Assembly: GCA_017985015.1 (NCBI GenBank)
Contig: JAGNYI010000010.1
Span: 22,439 to 86,438, forward strand
Length of the DNA stretch: 64,000 nucleotides
From: Giesbergeria sp.
Lineage (GTDB): Bacteria; Pseudomonadota; Gammaproteobacteria; Burkholderiales; Burkholderiaceae_C
Direction of reading: 5' to 3'
A program made the position numbers and the translations under genes. Below are positions 52,220 through 60,779 of the stretch, one piece after another. Position 1 is the first letter of the stretch. The number at the start of each line of letters is the position of its first letter. The notes beneath the pieces were generated by a model. That model was not told the DNA's origin. It searched no databases and saw only the letters and a program-made list of their open reading frames with translations.

Positions 52220-52966
52220 AGCCGGGGTTTTGGCTTCTGCCGAGGGCGTACCCGCCATGATGCGCTGCACCTGCCCGTCGGCTTTGAGCTTGTCAAACGC
52301 CTGCTGGGTGCGAAGCACCACTTCCGGCGGCGTCTGCAGGTTGTAGGCCATGTACAGGCCGGTGGAGGCTTCGTCCAAAGTTAGCACGCGCTCCAGGCCC
52401 TTGCAATCAAACTGCGTCTGCTGGCACAGCGACGCGGCGTCGTCGGTGGTCAGGGGCACCAGATCCACCTGGCCGCTCAGCAGCTTCTTGAAAACGTCCA
52501 GCGACTGGGCGGAAACCACCAGCCGCTCGAAGCCTTTGGAGCGCAGGTACTGCTGGCGCACGTCGTCACGCATGACGCCAATCGTGTACGCCTTGGCCGA
52601 TTCGAGCGTGCCGATGTCAAGCGGCCTCGATTTGAGCCGGTACAGGTGGTACTGGATCTTCATGATCTCCCCGGCCCAGCGGAACTGGTTTTCGCGCGCC
52701 GCCGTGCGGGCGATCAGAAAGATGAGCACGCCCGGCTCTTTGAGCGCCATGTCGTAGGCCCGCGCCCAGGGGTACAGGCGCAGCGTGTAGTCCGTGAGCC
52801 CGGCGCGCTGCAGCGTCAGCTCCACCACTTCGGTGGCCGAACCCGTCACCTTGCCGCCCTCGACATAGGTATAGGGGGTGGTTTCCGTCACGGCCTGGAT
52901 GGTTTGCGCCTGGCACACGGCGGTCCCCATGCAAAGAACCCAGATGCACACCGCCGAGCGACTCAT
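52196..52966 (-). CDS. Periplasmic solute-binding protein, family 3 type
   Basis: 256 aa with signal peptide ~1-20 (AVCIWVLCMGTAVCQAQ). The SBP_bac_3 fold appears in TPYTYVEGGKVTGSATEVVE, YPWARAYDMALKEPGVLIFL and AYTIGVMRDDVRQQYL, a subset that often occurs without transporter genes. It shares the pattern ..Y.EGGKV.G..TEVV......R.YPWARAY with the product of 54351-55142. Its ATG overlaps the stop of the diguanylate cyclase gene by four bases. No ABC permease is near, so it may act as a sensory partner. Confidence 0.87.
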   Translation of the reverse strand: MSRSAVCIWVLCMGTAVCQAQTIQAVTETTPYTYVEGGKVTGSATEVVELTLQRAGLTDYTLRLYPWARAYDMALKEPGVLIFLIARTAARENQFRWAGEIMKIQYHLYRLKSRPLDIGTLESAKAYTIGVMRDDVRQQYLRSKGFERLVVSAQSLDVFKKLLSGQVDLVPLTTDDAASLCQQTQFDCKGLERVLTLDEASTGLYMAYNLQTPPEVVLRTQQAFDKLKADGQVQRIMAGTPSAEAKTPASGEMVKR

Positions 52967-54360
52967 GCTGCTTCTCCTTTTTCTGCAGGCCAGCCCCGGC
53001 TCCCCGGGCCCACCACCTGGTTGCGTCCCGCCGCCTTGGCACGGTACAGGGCCTGGTCGGCGCGCTGAAACATCGCGCCAAACTCCTCGGTTGCGCCCGC
53101 CTCTCGCACGGCCAGCCCGATGCTGATGGTGACCACCTGCGCGCAGGCGGAATGCAGGTGCTCGATGGCGCAGGCTGCGACGGCTTCGCGCAGGCGCTCT
53201 GCCAGCATATGGGCCGCCGGCCCGCTGGTGGCGGGCAGCAGCACGCCAAACTCTTCGCCGCCGATCCGGGCCACCATGTCCCCCGCGCGTCCCAACTGAC
53301 TTTTCAACGCCTGGGCTACCGCGCTCAGGCAGCTGTCACCCATGGCGTGCCCGTAATGGTCGTTGTAGTCCTTGAAGCTGTCGATATCGCAAATCAGCAG
53401 CGACAGACTGTGTCCATGGCGCCGGGCGCGCCGCATCTCGGTGGTTTTGGCTTCATCGAAATGGCGCCGGTTGGGCAGGCCGGTCAGGGCGTCGGTGCGC
53501 GCCAGGCTCTGCAGGCGCTCGTTGGCCGCCTGAAGTTCTGCGGTGCGCTCCTGCACCAATTGGGCCAGCCGGTCGCGGTGCTGGGCCAGTTCCTGCTCGT
53601 AGCGATGCTGGCGATCCAGGTGGCTTGCCAGACTGCCCTGCAATTGGTTGACCCCGGATTCGAGCTGAGTCAGCTCGTCCTGGCTGCGGCGGCGGGCAAG
53701 GCGCAACGGCACTCCAAGCGTCCCGGGGCTCACCGACGCCAGATGCGAGGCAATGCGCTGCACGTGCACCGTGACCATGCGGTTGAACATCAGCATGATC
53801 AGGCCCGCCAGCATCAGCGACTGCAGGAGCTGCGCGATCACGATGGTCGCCAGCTCACCGCGCAAACGCTGCCAAAGAACGCTTTCGTCGCCATACAACA
53901 CCAGATCGCCCACCTCCTCACGCGCACCGGCATAGGGCGCATAGCTCAAGGTCTTGCGGTGCGTGGGAGCGCGGCCCACACCGGTCCATCCTGCATGCGC
54001 CCCCTCAAACACTTCGGTCGACTGGTTGGCGAGCGCCACGCGGACCACGATCTTGCCTACCGAGGGGATGCCCTTGGCACTTTGCACCTGCATTTGCAGC
54101 GCATCCCTGTCCAGTTCCCAGATCGCCTTGGACAAGGTATGGCCGTAAATCTGCTCGATCTGCGCCAGCTCGGCCTCCATGCGCGCGATACCGGCATTCC
54201 ATGCCAGCACCGTCAGCACCCCCACCGACACCAGGATGAAAGCCGCACAAAAAAGCAGGCTCGCCAGCACCAGCCGCCCACCGAGCGAGCGGCGCGCCAG
54301 CATCGGAAGCACGCCAGCCACCGGCTCCGTGTGCTGAAAGGCTCTGTCGTCTACAGCCAT
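52963..54360 (-). CDS. Membrane diguanylate cyclase (GGDEF)
   Basis: 465 aa. First helix ~28-55 (LVLASLLFCAAFILVSVGVL), periplasmic sensor ~56-170, second helix ~172-195, HAMP-like and coiled region ~196-285, GGDEF domain ~290-455. The active-site loop is ARIGGEEFGVLLPAT, and the entry motif is RTDALTGLPNRRHFDEAKTT. No RxxD product-inhibition site four to six residues ahead of GGEEF is obvious. It is flanked on both sides by related periplasmic binding proteins with overlapping junctions, so these may load its sensor domain. Confidence 0.92.
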   Translation of the reverse strand: MAVDDRAFQHTEPVAGVLPMLARRSLGGRLVLASLLFCAAFILVSVGVLTVLAWNAGIARMEAELAQIEQIYGHTLSKAIWELDRDALQMQVQSAKGIPSVGKIVVRVALANQSTEVFEGAHAGWTGVGRAPTHRKTLSYAPYAGAREEVGDLVLYGDESVLWQRLRGELATIVIAQLLQSLMLAGLIMLMFNRMVTVHVQRIASHLASVSPGTLGVPLRLARRRSQDELTQLESGVNQLQGSLASHLDRQHRYEQELAQHRDRLAQLVQERTAELQAANERLQSLARTDALTGLPNRRHFDEAKTTEMRRARRHGHSLSLLICDIDSFKDYNDHYGHAMGDSCLSAVAQALKSQLGRAGDMVARIGGEEFGVLLPATSGPAAHMLAERLREAVAACAIEHLHSACAQVVTISIGLAVREAGATEEFGAMFQRADQALYRAKAAGRNQVVGPGSRGWPAEKGEAA

Positions 54361-55142
54361 TTTTTCTGCAGGCGTTCAAAGTCGCCGTTGCGGTGAATGG
54401 CCTCCAGCCCTTGCCGGAATCGGGCCACGGTGGCGTCGGGCGTCTGGCGGCCAAAGGCCATGTAATAGCCTTCGCCGCTCAGTTCGGGGATGCGGTACAC
54501 CTTGGTCAGTGTCTTTGCCGGGTCGTCTCCGGCCTGGCGTGCCAGGTAACTTGCCGTCAACTCGCTCATGATCCACAGGTCCACCCGGCCGAGCTTGAGC
54601 TTTTCGTAGTTGTGCTCGTACTTCACGCTGGACTGCAGGTTCTGTCCTTTGACAAAACCTTGCGCCACAAGAAACTGCTCGCCCACGTCCTCGTTGACCG
54701 TGGCAATCCGATAGCGCTTGGCCGCTTCCAGCGAGTCGATCTGGTAGACGCGGCCTGGTTGCCCAAAAAGGTAGTAATTGGCCGGCGCAATCACGCCCAC
54801 CCACTTGAACAGCTTGTCGCGCTCCGGCGTGCGCCCAATGCTGTAGATCAGCACACCGGGCGTGCTTCGCGCCGTCTCATAGGCACGCGCCCAGGGCATG
54901 GACTGGATCTGCCCCTGCAGACCGAGCTGCGCTAGCACCGCCTGAACTACCTCGGTGCCCAGCCCGACGACCTTGCCGCCTTCGGTGTAGTTGTAGGGGG
55001 GGAATTCTTCCGTCAGGATGCGCAGCGCAGCGTCGGCAGCGTCGGCTGCGCCGGCATCGCGCACGCCCGTGCACAGCAGAACCCCCAGGAAGGCAAGCTC
55101 GCGCCGGCGAAGTCCCGTGTTCTTGTTCTGTAGATCTTGCAT
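54351..55142 (-). CDS. Periplasmic solute-binding protein, family 3 type (first of pair)
   Basis: 263 aa with signal region RRRELAFLGVLLCTGVRDAG. The mature protein has ILTEEFPPYNYTEGGKVVGL, GTEVVQAVLAQLGLQGQIQS, MPWARAYETARSTPGVLIYS and AKRYRIATVNEDVGEQFLVA. It is a paralogue of the product of 52196-52966 by shared motifs. Its stop lies 10 bases inside the diguanylate cyclase gene. The start ATG 55142 lacks a good ribosome site. Ligand unknown (amino acid-like by family). Confidence 0.87.
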   Translation of the reverse strand: MQDLQNKNTGLRRRELAFLGVLLCTGVRDAGAADAADAALRILTEEFPPYNYTEGGKVVGLGTEVVQAVLAQLGLQGQIQSMPWARAYETARSTPGVLIYSIGRTPERDKLFKWVGVIAPANYYLFGQPGRVYQIDSLEAAKRYRIATVNEDVGEQFLVAQGFVKGQNLQSSVKYEHNYEKLKLGRVDLWIMSELTASYLARQAGDDPAKTLTKVYRIPELSGEGYYMAFGRQTPDATVARFRQGLEAIHRNGDFERLQKKWL

Positions 55143-55146
55143 GCTG

Positions 55147-55168
55147 GCTGGTTGGATGCTGGTTGGAT
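55147..55168. repeat. Tandem 11-bp duplication upstream of binding-protein gene
   Basis: GCTGGTTGGAT occurs twice without a gap, starting five bases upstream of the ATG at 55142. It replaces the expected Shine-Dalgarno area, so copy number could change translation. The remaining gap to 55290 shows nothing I can name. Confidence 0.6.
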
Positions 55169-55290
55169 GCAGGCGAAAGATCCCCCGGAATGAGACTCCT
55201 ACGCTCTCAGTATCGGATTCACGGCACGCGCGGTCAATCACACAAACCCCCGCGCATCTGCCGTCAGCGACGCGGTTGACTGCCAAGGGG

Positions 55291-56193
55291 TCACCGCGCG
55301 GCGCCCACTCCAGCCGATCTCTGCACCAGCTGCAGCACCAGCGGATGCGCCAGCTTGCGCTCGGTGCTGATGGCGTAATAGTTCTCCTGCACCCCGTCGC
55401 AGGCCCCCACCAACCGCACCTGACAACGCTGCAGCAGTTCGTCCTGCGCTGCCACCGCGCCGGGAAACACGCCCAGGCCCGTGCCCCCGAAGGCCTCCAG
55501 CAGGGCGTTGTCTTCAAACTCTCCGGCCACCCGCGGGCGCAGGCCTTTCTGGGCCAGCCAGTGGTCAATGAGATGGCGAACGATGGAATGCGTGGTGGGC
55601 AGCAACACGGGCAAGGACTGCAGCGATGCAGGAAAACCGTCCACCGCCTGCGCCCACCACTGCGGCGCCGCGTACCAACCCATGGCCGAGGTACCCAGCG
55701 GATGGTTGTGCACCTTGAGGCGCGGATGGAAAGGGGCCGGATGGTCGGACAGCACCACGTCGAGCTTGTGCAGAGCCAGTTCGGCCAGCAGGTCGGGCAT
55801 TTCTCCCTCCAGACACACCAGTCGCAGGCCTTGCACCTGCAACACCGGGCGGAGCAGCCGCTGCACCTCCAGCTTGGGCAGGCCATCGGCAATGCCCACG
55901 ACCAGCCGCACCGACGGGCTCTGGGCTGCGGCACGTACCTGCTCAGGCAGGGCTTCGCCGAGCTGGAAGATGGATTCCGCCTGACGCAAGGCCACCACGC
56001 CCGCCTCGGTCAGTGCCAGCCCCCGGCCCGCCGGGCGCAGCAACTGGCAACCGAGGTCGCGTTCAAGCTCGCGGACCTGGGTGCTCACGGTCTGGACCGC
56101 CATGTCCAGCCGCGCGGCGGCGTTGGACATGCTGCCCTCTTTGGCCACCATCCAGAAATAGTAGAGGTGGCGGTAGTTGAACGCAGTATTCAT
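55291..56193 (-). CDS. LysR-family regulator, NhaR-like
   Basis: 300 aa. The N-terminus FNYRHLYYFWMVAKEGSMSN has the HLYYFW pattern of NhaR, followed by helix-turn-helix TVSTQVRELERDLGCQLLRP. Effector domain ~92-295 with LVVGIADGLPKLEVQRLLRP and EFEDNALLEAFGGTGLGVFP. NhaR activates a Na+/H+ antiporter gene in E. coli; here it is divergent from a BI-1 membrane protein gene, with the antiporter pair about 6 kb away. The 97-bp divergent gap is AT-rich. Confidence 0.87.
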   Translation of the reverse strand: MNTAFNYRHLYYFWMVAKEGSMSNAAARLDMAVQTVSTQVRELERDLGCQLLRPAGRGLALTEAGVVALRQAESIFQLGEALPEQVRAAAQSPSVRLVVGIADGLPKLEVQRLLRPVLQVQGLRLVCLEGEMPDLLAELALHKLDVVLSDHPAPFHPRLKVHNHPLGTSAMGWYAAPQWWAQAVDGFPASLQSLPVLLPTTHSIVRHLIDHWLAQKGLRPRVAGEFEDNALLEAFGGTGLGVFPGAVAAQDELLQRCQVRLVGACDGVQENYYAISTERKLAHPLVLQLVQRSAGVGAAR

Positions 56194-56290
56194 TCGCAGA
56201 TTTTACGGAATTGAAATTCATGTTTTATCTTCTTTTTTAGAAACTATTCATGCCCTATCTTTCGATTTCCTTCTGATTTCTGGAGCTTTC

Positions 56291-56971
56291 ATGAACCACC
56301 TCGCCACTCACCAGGGGACTGCAACCGTCCCCAGCGGCTTGCGCAGCACCCTGGCCACGCACCGGGTGCTGCGCAACACCTACGCCCTGCTGTCCCTGAC
56401 GCTGCTGTTCAGCGCCGCCGTCGCCAGCCTGGCGGTGGCCTTGCGCCTGCCTGCTCCGGGCCTCGTCCTCACGCTGGCAGGCTATTTCGGTTTGCTGTTC
56501 CTGGTCCACAAGGTCCAGAACAGCGGCTGGGCCGTGGGCGCGGTGTTTGCGCTCACCGGCTTCATGGGCTACACGCTCGGCCCGGTGCTCTCGGCGCACC
56601 TGGCCTTGCCGGGCGGCGGACAGACCATCGCCCTGGCACTGGGCGCCACAGGCACCACCTTCCTGGCCCTGTCGGGATGGGTGCTGGCGACGCGGCGCGA
56701 CTTCAGCTTCATGGGGGGTTTTCTGTTCGCCGGCATGGTGATTGCCATCCTGGCAGGGCTGGCGGCCATGTTCTTCCAGATCCCGGCGCTCGGCCTGGCG
56801 GTATCGGCAATGGTGGCGCTGTTGTCGGCCGGGTTGATCCTGTTCGAGACCGGCCGCATCGTGAGCGGCGGCGAAACCAACTACGTTTTGGCCACCGTGG
56901 GCCTGTTTGTTTCGCTGTTCAACCTCTTTACCAGCCTGCTGAGCCTGTTTGGCTTCGGCAGCAACGATTGA
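56291..56971 (+). CDS. Bax inhibitor-1 / YccA-family membrane protein
   Basis: 226 aa, about seven helices. ATG 56291 with GGAG upstream. Segments VLRNTYALLSLTLLFSAAVA and FALTGFMGYTLGPVLSAHLA, and the C-terminal ETNYVLATVGLFVSLFNLFT fit the YccA/BI-1 (UPF0005) family, which in bacteria interacts with FtsH. Function here unknown. It is six bases upstream of the next gene. Confidence 0.9.
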   Translation: MNHLATHQGTATVPSGLRSTLATHRVLRNTYALLSLTLLFSAAVASLAVALRLPAPGLVLTLAGYFGLLFLVHKVQNSGWAVGAVFALTGFMGYTLGPVLSAHLALPGGGQTIALALGATGTTFLALSGWVLATRRDFSFMGGFLFAGMVIAILAGLAAMFFQIPALGLAVSAMVALLSAGLILFETGRIVSGGETNYVLATVGLFVSLFNLFTSLLSLFGFGSND

Positions 56972-56977
56972 CTGCCA

Positions 56978-57445
56978 ATGAAGCACACCATGAAAAGCAC
57001 TTCCCGCACCAGCACCCTGGTCATCGCCCTGACCATCGCCGCCCTCGCCTCCCCCACACTGGCCCACGCCAAGCGCCTGGGCGGCGGCAAATCGCGCTCC
57101 ATTGCGCCGGCCAGCATCGGCAAGGCGCCATCCGCCCCTGCGGCCCCCAAGGCCCCGAGCGCACCGGCAGCGCCCACCGCCCCGACTGCGGCGGCACCGG
57201 CAGCGGCCACCGCGCCCGCAGCGCGCGGCCCCGGCATGATGGGCACCATGGGCGCAGCCGCAGTGGGTGCCGTGGCCGGCACCATGGCCGGCAACGCCCT
57301 GGCGGGGTCGAACCCCGCCGAGAAGGACGCCAAGGCCGCCAAAGCCGCAGAAGCCCAGGCGGCTGAAAAAGAAGCCCAGGAACTGCAGCGCAAGGCCGAC
57401 GAGGCCAAGGCCAAGGCTGCTGCCGCCCGCGCAGCCAGCCTGTAG
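56978..57445 (+). CDS. Ala/Pro-rich exported protein resembling the N-terminus of Tim44-like proteins
   Basis: 155 aa. Signal peptide to ~30 (TLVIALTIAALASPTLAHAK), then AKRLGGGKSRSIAPASIGKA, a Pro/Ala repeat region, a Gly/Ala/Met segment GMMGTMGAAAVGAVAGTMAG and a charged helical tail. The AKRLGGGKS start and glycine segment resemble bacterial Tim44-domain lipid-binding proteins, but the ~140-residue Tim44 domain is missing. It may be a truncated derivative or an independent small protein. Confidence 0.72.
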   Translation: MKHTMKSTSRTSTLVIALTIAALASPTLAHAKRLGGGKSRSIAPASIGKAPSAPAAPKAPSAPAAPTAPTAAAPAAATAPAARGPGMMGTMGAAAVGAVAGTMAGNALAGSNPAEKDAKAAKAAEAQAAEKEAQELQRKADEAKAKAAAARAASL

Positions 57446-57495
57446 CAGCCCGCCGCACCGCGAGCAAACCGGCTTCGTTGCCTCGGACGCGCCGC

Positions 57496-58689
57496 TCAGA
57501 GCTGGAGCAAAGCGCCCACTGGCCGGCGCGGTGTGGCAGGCACGTCGCCCGGCGGGTAGCCGATGCGGCACAGCATCTGCACCGTGGGCTCGGCGGCCTC
57601 GCGCGGCGCCGACCGCCCGAGCACTAGCTGGTGGACGCGCTCGTAGTGCGGCGCCATTTCGGCAAACTCCTGCAGCGCCTGGCTCATGGGGTGCATGCCC
57701 ACGCCCAGCTCGGTGGCCTTGAGCTGCAGGCGCACGTACGCGCGGCCGACCCGAATCTGGTCGGCACGGGTGTTACCGCCCGCCAGCCACACGAACCCCA
57801 TGGCCGTGCGGCTGTGACCTTCGAAGCGCGCAGCGGCCGCCTTGTAGCCCGCGCTGCCTTCGGGTGGCGCCACCGAGCGGTCGAACAGGCCCAGCGCGTC
57901 CATGGCGCGCACGAAGGGCGTGTTCAGCGCGATGCCGTCGCGGTGCGCCAGGATCTCGGCCGGGCCGACGCGCATGAGGCGGATGCTCTCCAGCATGGTG
58001 CGCGGCGTGCGCAGTTCCACCTGGGCCGACTGCCAACACAGCGCGCGCAGGGCTTGGAGCGGTGCCGGGGCTACCGTGCCCCCCACAGCCAGCCCGTTTT
58101 TTTCCTGAGACGCGCTGGCCAACAGCGCCTGCAGCCGTGCGGGCTCCACCGGCTTGGCCGTGTCGAAATCTACCTTGGGCGTGCGGCGGCGCAGCACCTG
58201 GGCAAACAACGGGTCAGGCTGGCCACCAGGACGCAGCACTACGCGGGCCACGGGGCGCTCGTCCCAACCTTGCAACTGCGTGGACTGCGGGCCCTGGGGC
58301 CACAGCACGACCTCGCTGGCGACGCCCTGCTGGGCCAGGGCCATGACCAGCAGCTCCAGGAAGGCGCCATGGCCAATCAGGATCTGGCGCCCCAGCGGGT
58401 CGGTCTCGGGCAGCAGGCGCTCCGGGTCGGTGCGCAGGGTAATGGCGCCTTCCTCGCGCAGGTCCACCACCCAGGGCTGCAGGTTGTGCGGATTGGGTGC
58501 GGTGATGGCATACGCCACAGCGCGGCGGCGCGCGTCGGTCTCGCCCAGGGGGCCCTGCCAGGCTTCCACGGCCTGCGCGGGAAAGTAGGAACCCGCACCG
58601 CACGCGGCAAGGGGAGCCAGCGCAGCAGCGGCGAGGGTGCCACCACCGGCCAGACGAATGAAGGTGCGGCGGCGCATTGGACTGCTCAT
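57496..58689 (-). CDS. Tat-exported nitroreductase-fold protein (Acg-like)
   Basis: 397 aa. Twin-arginine signal MRRRTFIRLAGGGTLAAAAL followed by a possible lipobox region LAAC. FMN-site motif AITAPNPHNLQPWVVDLREE, and the C-terminal half has HSRTAMGFVWLAGG and ELGVGMHPMSQALQEFAEM. Length and two-lobed plan resemble Acg-family proteins, which bind FMN with uncertain catalysis. The start overlaps the epimerase stop by four bases, so the two are co-translated. Confidence 0.85.
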   Translation of the reverse strand: MSSPMRRRTFIRLAGGGTLAAAALAPLAACGAGSYFPAQAVEAWQGPLGETDARRRAVAYAITAPNPHNLQPWVVDLREEGAITLRTDPERLLPETDPLGRQILIGHGAFLELLVMALAQQGVASEVVLWPQGPQSTQLQGWDERPVARVVLRPGGQPDPLFAQVLRRRTPKVDFDTAKPVEPARLQALLASASQEKNGLAVGGTVAPAPLQALRALCWQSAQVELRTPRTMLESIRLMRVGPAEILAHRDGIALNTPFVRAMDALGLFDRSVAPPEGSAGYKAAAARFEGHSRTAMGFVWLAGGNTRADQIRVGRAYVRLQLKATELGVGMHPMSQALQEFAEMAPHYERVHQLVLGRSAPREAAEPTVQMLCRIGYPPGDVPATPRRPVGALLQL

Positions 58690-59693
58690 GCCATCACCTG
58701 GTGGGAATGGGCCGGGGCAAGCAAGCCCAGGTCATGGAGCGCGCGGCGCACTGCCTGCTCGAAGGGCGTGTGCGGCTCTTCGCCGATCAGAGCGCGCAAA
58801 CGGGTGTTGTCCAGGCCGTGCGGCGTGCTCCACAGGTAGCGCACATCGGCCAGGGCGGCGAAGGTCGGCATCACCAGTCCCGCCACGCGCAGCAGCGGCC
58901 AAGGCAGTTGGCCTACGCGCACGGACGCCGGATCCGCCGCCCAGCCCTGCTCGACCGCGACGGTGGTGAGCACCTGTATCCACTGCTGGGCCGTCACCTG
59001 CTGGCCGGCAAAGTGCAGGGTGTCGAAGGGCAAGAGCCGATGGCGCTCCTCGGCCACCCGCACCAGGGTGCGGGCCAGGTCGGGCAGGTAGGCCCAAGGA
59101 CGGCTGACGCCCAGCGGGCCGGGCCAGGTAATGCGGCCACGGATCAGGTGTTTGGCGATGGCCAGGTCCAGCCAGCTGCCTGCACCGCTGCCAAAGAAAT
59201 CACCCGCGCGCAGCACGATGGCGCGCATGGTCCCATCCTGCGTGGCAATTTGCAGGCGCTGCTCAAGTTGGATGCGCATACGGCCTTTGAAATCCAGCGC
59301 GGTCTGCGGGGTGTCTTCGCGCAGTACCGGGGGCATGGAGCGGCCATAGTTGTACACACTTCCGGGCAGCACCAGCGTGGCGCCCAGCGTGCGGGTGACT
59401 TCGATGGCGGCGTCCATGAGCGCCTGTGCATGTTTGCGCCAGGCCCTGTGCGTGTAGGCCGGGTTCATGGCGTGCACCACCACCTGCGCACCCTGCGACC
59501 GGGCAGCCAGGGCCGGCGTGTCCTCGGCCAGGGCAGAAATCCATTGCACACCCGCCATCGCGGGGCCTGTAGCGCCGGGACGCATCTGGGCGTACACCTG
59601 CCAGCCCGCTTCGGCAAAGGCCCGTGTCGCCGCTAGGCCCAGGCGCCCACGGGCACCCAAAATGAGAACAGTGGAGGCAGGCGAGGGATTCAC
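58686..59693 (-). CDS. NAD-dependent epimerase/dehydratase-like protein
   Basis: 335-aa SDR-extended protein. GTG start 59693 with AAGGAG seven bases upstream. The Rossmann motif is VLILGARGRLGLAATRAFAE, and the active-site region GSVYNYGRSMPP keeps the Tyr but not a full YxxxK. A later segment is HFAGQQVTAQQWIQVLTTVA. Substrate unknown. Forms a two-gene operon with the Tat nitroreductase, divergent from a LysR regulator that probably controls it. Confidence 0.85.
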   Translation of the reverse strand: MNPSPASTVLILGARGRLGLAATRAFAEAGWQVYAQMRPGATGPAMAGVQWISALAEDTPALAARSQGAQVVVHAMNPAYTHRAWRKHAQALMDAAIEVTRTLGATLVLPGSVYNYGRSMPPVLREDTPQTALDFKGRMRIQLEQRLQIATQDGTMRAIVLRAGDFFGSGAGSWLDLAIAKHLIRGRITWPGPLGVSRPWAYLPDLARTLVRVAEERHRLLPFDTLHFAGQQVTAQQWIQVLTTVAVEQGWAADPASVRVGQLPWPLLRVAGLVMPTFAALADVRYLWSTPHGLDNTRLRALIGEEPHTPFEQAVRRALHDLGLLAPAHSHQVMA

Positions 59694-59734
59694 GATAAAG
59701 CTCCTTGGAAGTTGAAAAATGAAGGTATGAAGCG

Positions 59735-59764
59735 ATTGTGAAAAGGCGTCGAGAATTACACAAT
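59735..59764. promoter_or_regulatory. Inverted repeat in the epimerase / LysR divergent gap
   Basis: ATTGTG (59735) and CACAAT (59759) form an interrupted dyad of 30 bases in a 121-bp AT-rich divergent region. A site for the adjacent LysR protein is likely by position. Confidence 0.45.
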
Positions 59765-59814
59765 TGGCTAACTGTCCATAACAGCAATGCAAATATGAAT
59801 ACCAGGCTCACCCG

Positions 59815-60699
59815 ATGAGACAAAACTTCGACTGGCGTCTCATCCCCTCCTTTCTGGCCGCGCTGGATCACGGCAGCCTGCTCGGCGCAGCGCGCGCACT
59901 GCACGCCAGCCAGCCCACCATCGGCCGCCACATCGCCGAGCTCGAAGCGCAGTTGGGGCTGGTGCTGTTTGAGCGCACCGGCCGCGGTCTGGTGCCCACG
60001 CCCACCGCTCTGCGCCTGGCCGAATCAGCGCGCGCCATGGAGGCCGGAGCCGACCAACTGGCGCGCAGCGTCTCGGGCTCGCAAGCGAGCGTGAGCGGCA
60101 CGGTGCGCATTACTGCCAGCCAGCCCGTCGCCTGCATGCTGCTGCCGCCCTTGCTTGCGCGCATGCGGCTGGAATTGCCCGAGGTGCAGGTGGAGCTGGT
60201 GGCCAGCAACGCTGTCACCAACCTGCTGCGCCGCGAAGCCGACATTGCGCTGCGCATGGTGCGGCCTGACCAGGCCAGCCTGGTGGCCAAGCGCATAGCC
60301 ACGGTCACTCTGGGCACCTACGCCCACCGCGACTACCTGCACCGCCGCGGCACACCACGCCAGCCGGCCGATCTGCTGCTGCACGACATCATCGGCAACG
60401 ACGGCGATAGCGACATCGCGCGCGGCTTTGCCGCCATGGGCTTTGCGGTGGAGCGCGAGCAATTCGCGCTGCGCACAGACGACCTCATCGCCTATTGGCA
60501 ACTGGTGCGCAGCGGCCTGGGAATCGGCTTCCTTGCCGACTACATGGCACGCACCGACCGAAACCTGGTGACGCTGCTGCCCATGCTCAAGCTGCCCGAT
60601 TTGCCCATCTGGCTCACCGTGCACCGCGAGATACGCACCAGCCAGCGCATCCGGGCGGTCTACGATTTTCTGGCCGAGGCGGTGCCCGAGGTGCTTTAG
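59815..60699 (+). CDS. LysR-family transcriptional regulator
   Basis: 294 aa. Helix-turn-helix with ALDHGSLLGAARALHASQPT and IGRHIAELEAQLGLVLFERT. Effector domain ~90-290 of the type with VRITASQPVACMLLPPLLAR and HREIRTSQRIRAVYDFLAEA. Divergent from the epimerase-nitroreductase pair, its most likely target. Inducer unknown. Confidence 0.9.
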   Translation: MRQNFDWRLIPSFLAALDHGSLLGAARALHASQPTIGRHIAELEAQLGLVLFERTGRGLVPTPTALRLAESARAMEAGADQLARSVSGSQASVSGTVRITASQPVACMLLPPLLARMRLELPEVQVELVASNAVTNLLRREADIALRMVRPDQASLVAKRIATVTLGTYAHRDYLHRRGTPRQPADLLLHDIIGNDGDSDIARGFAAMGFAVEREQFALRTDDLIAYWQLVRSGLGIGFLADYMARTDRNLVTLLPMLKLPDLPIWLTVHREIRTSQRIRAVYDFLAEAVPEVL

Positions 60700-60779
60700 T
60701 CTTGTTGCGTCCACCGGAAACTTGCCCAAGCCATGCGCTAGCATGGGCAAGGTCTAGCCCGAACACAAAGGCCCTGCCC

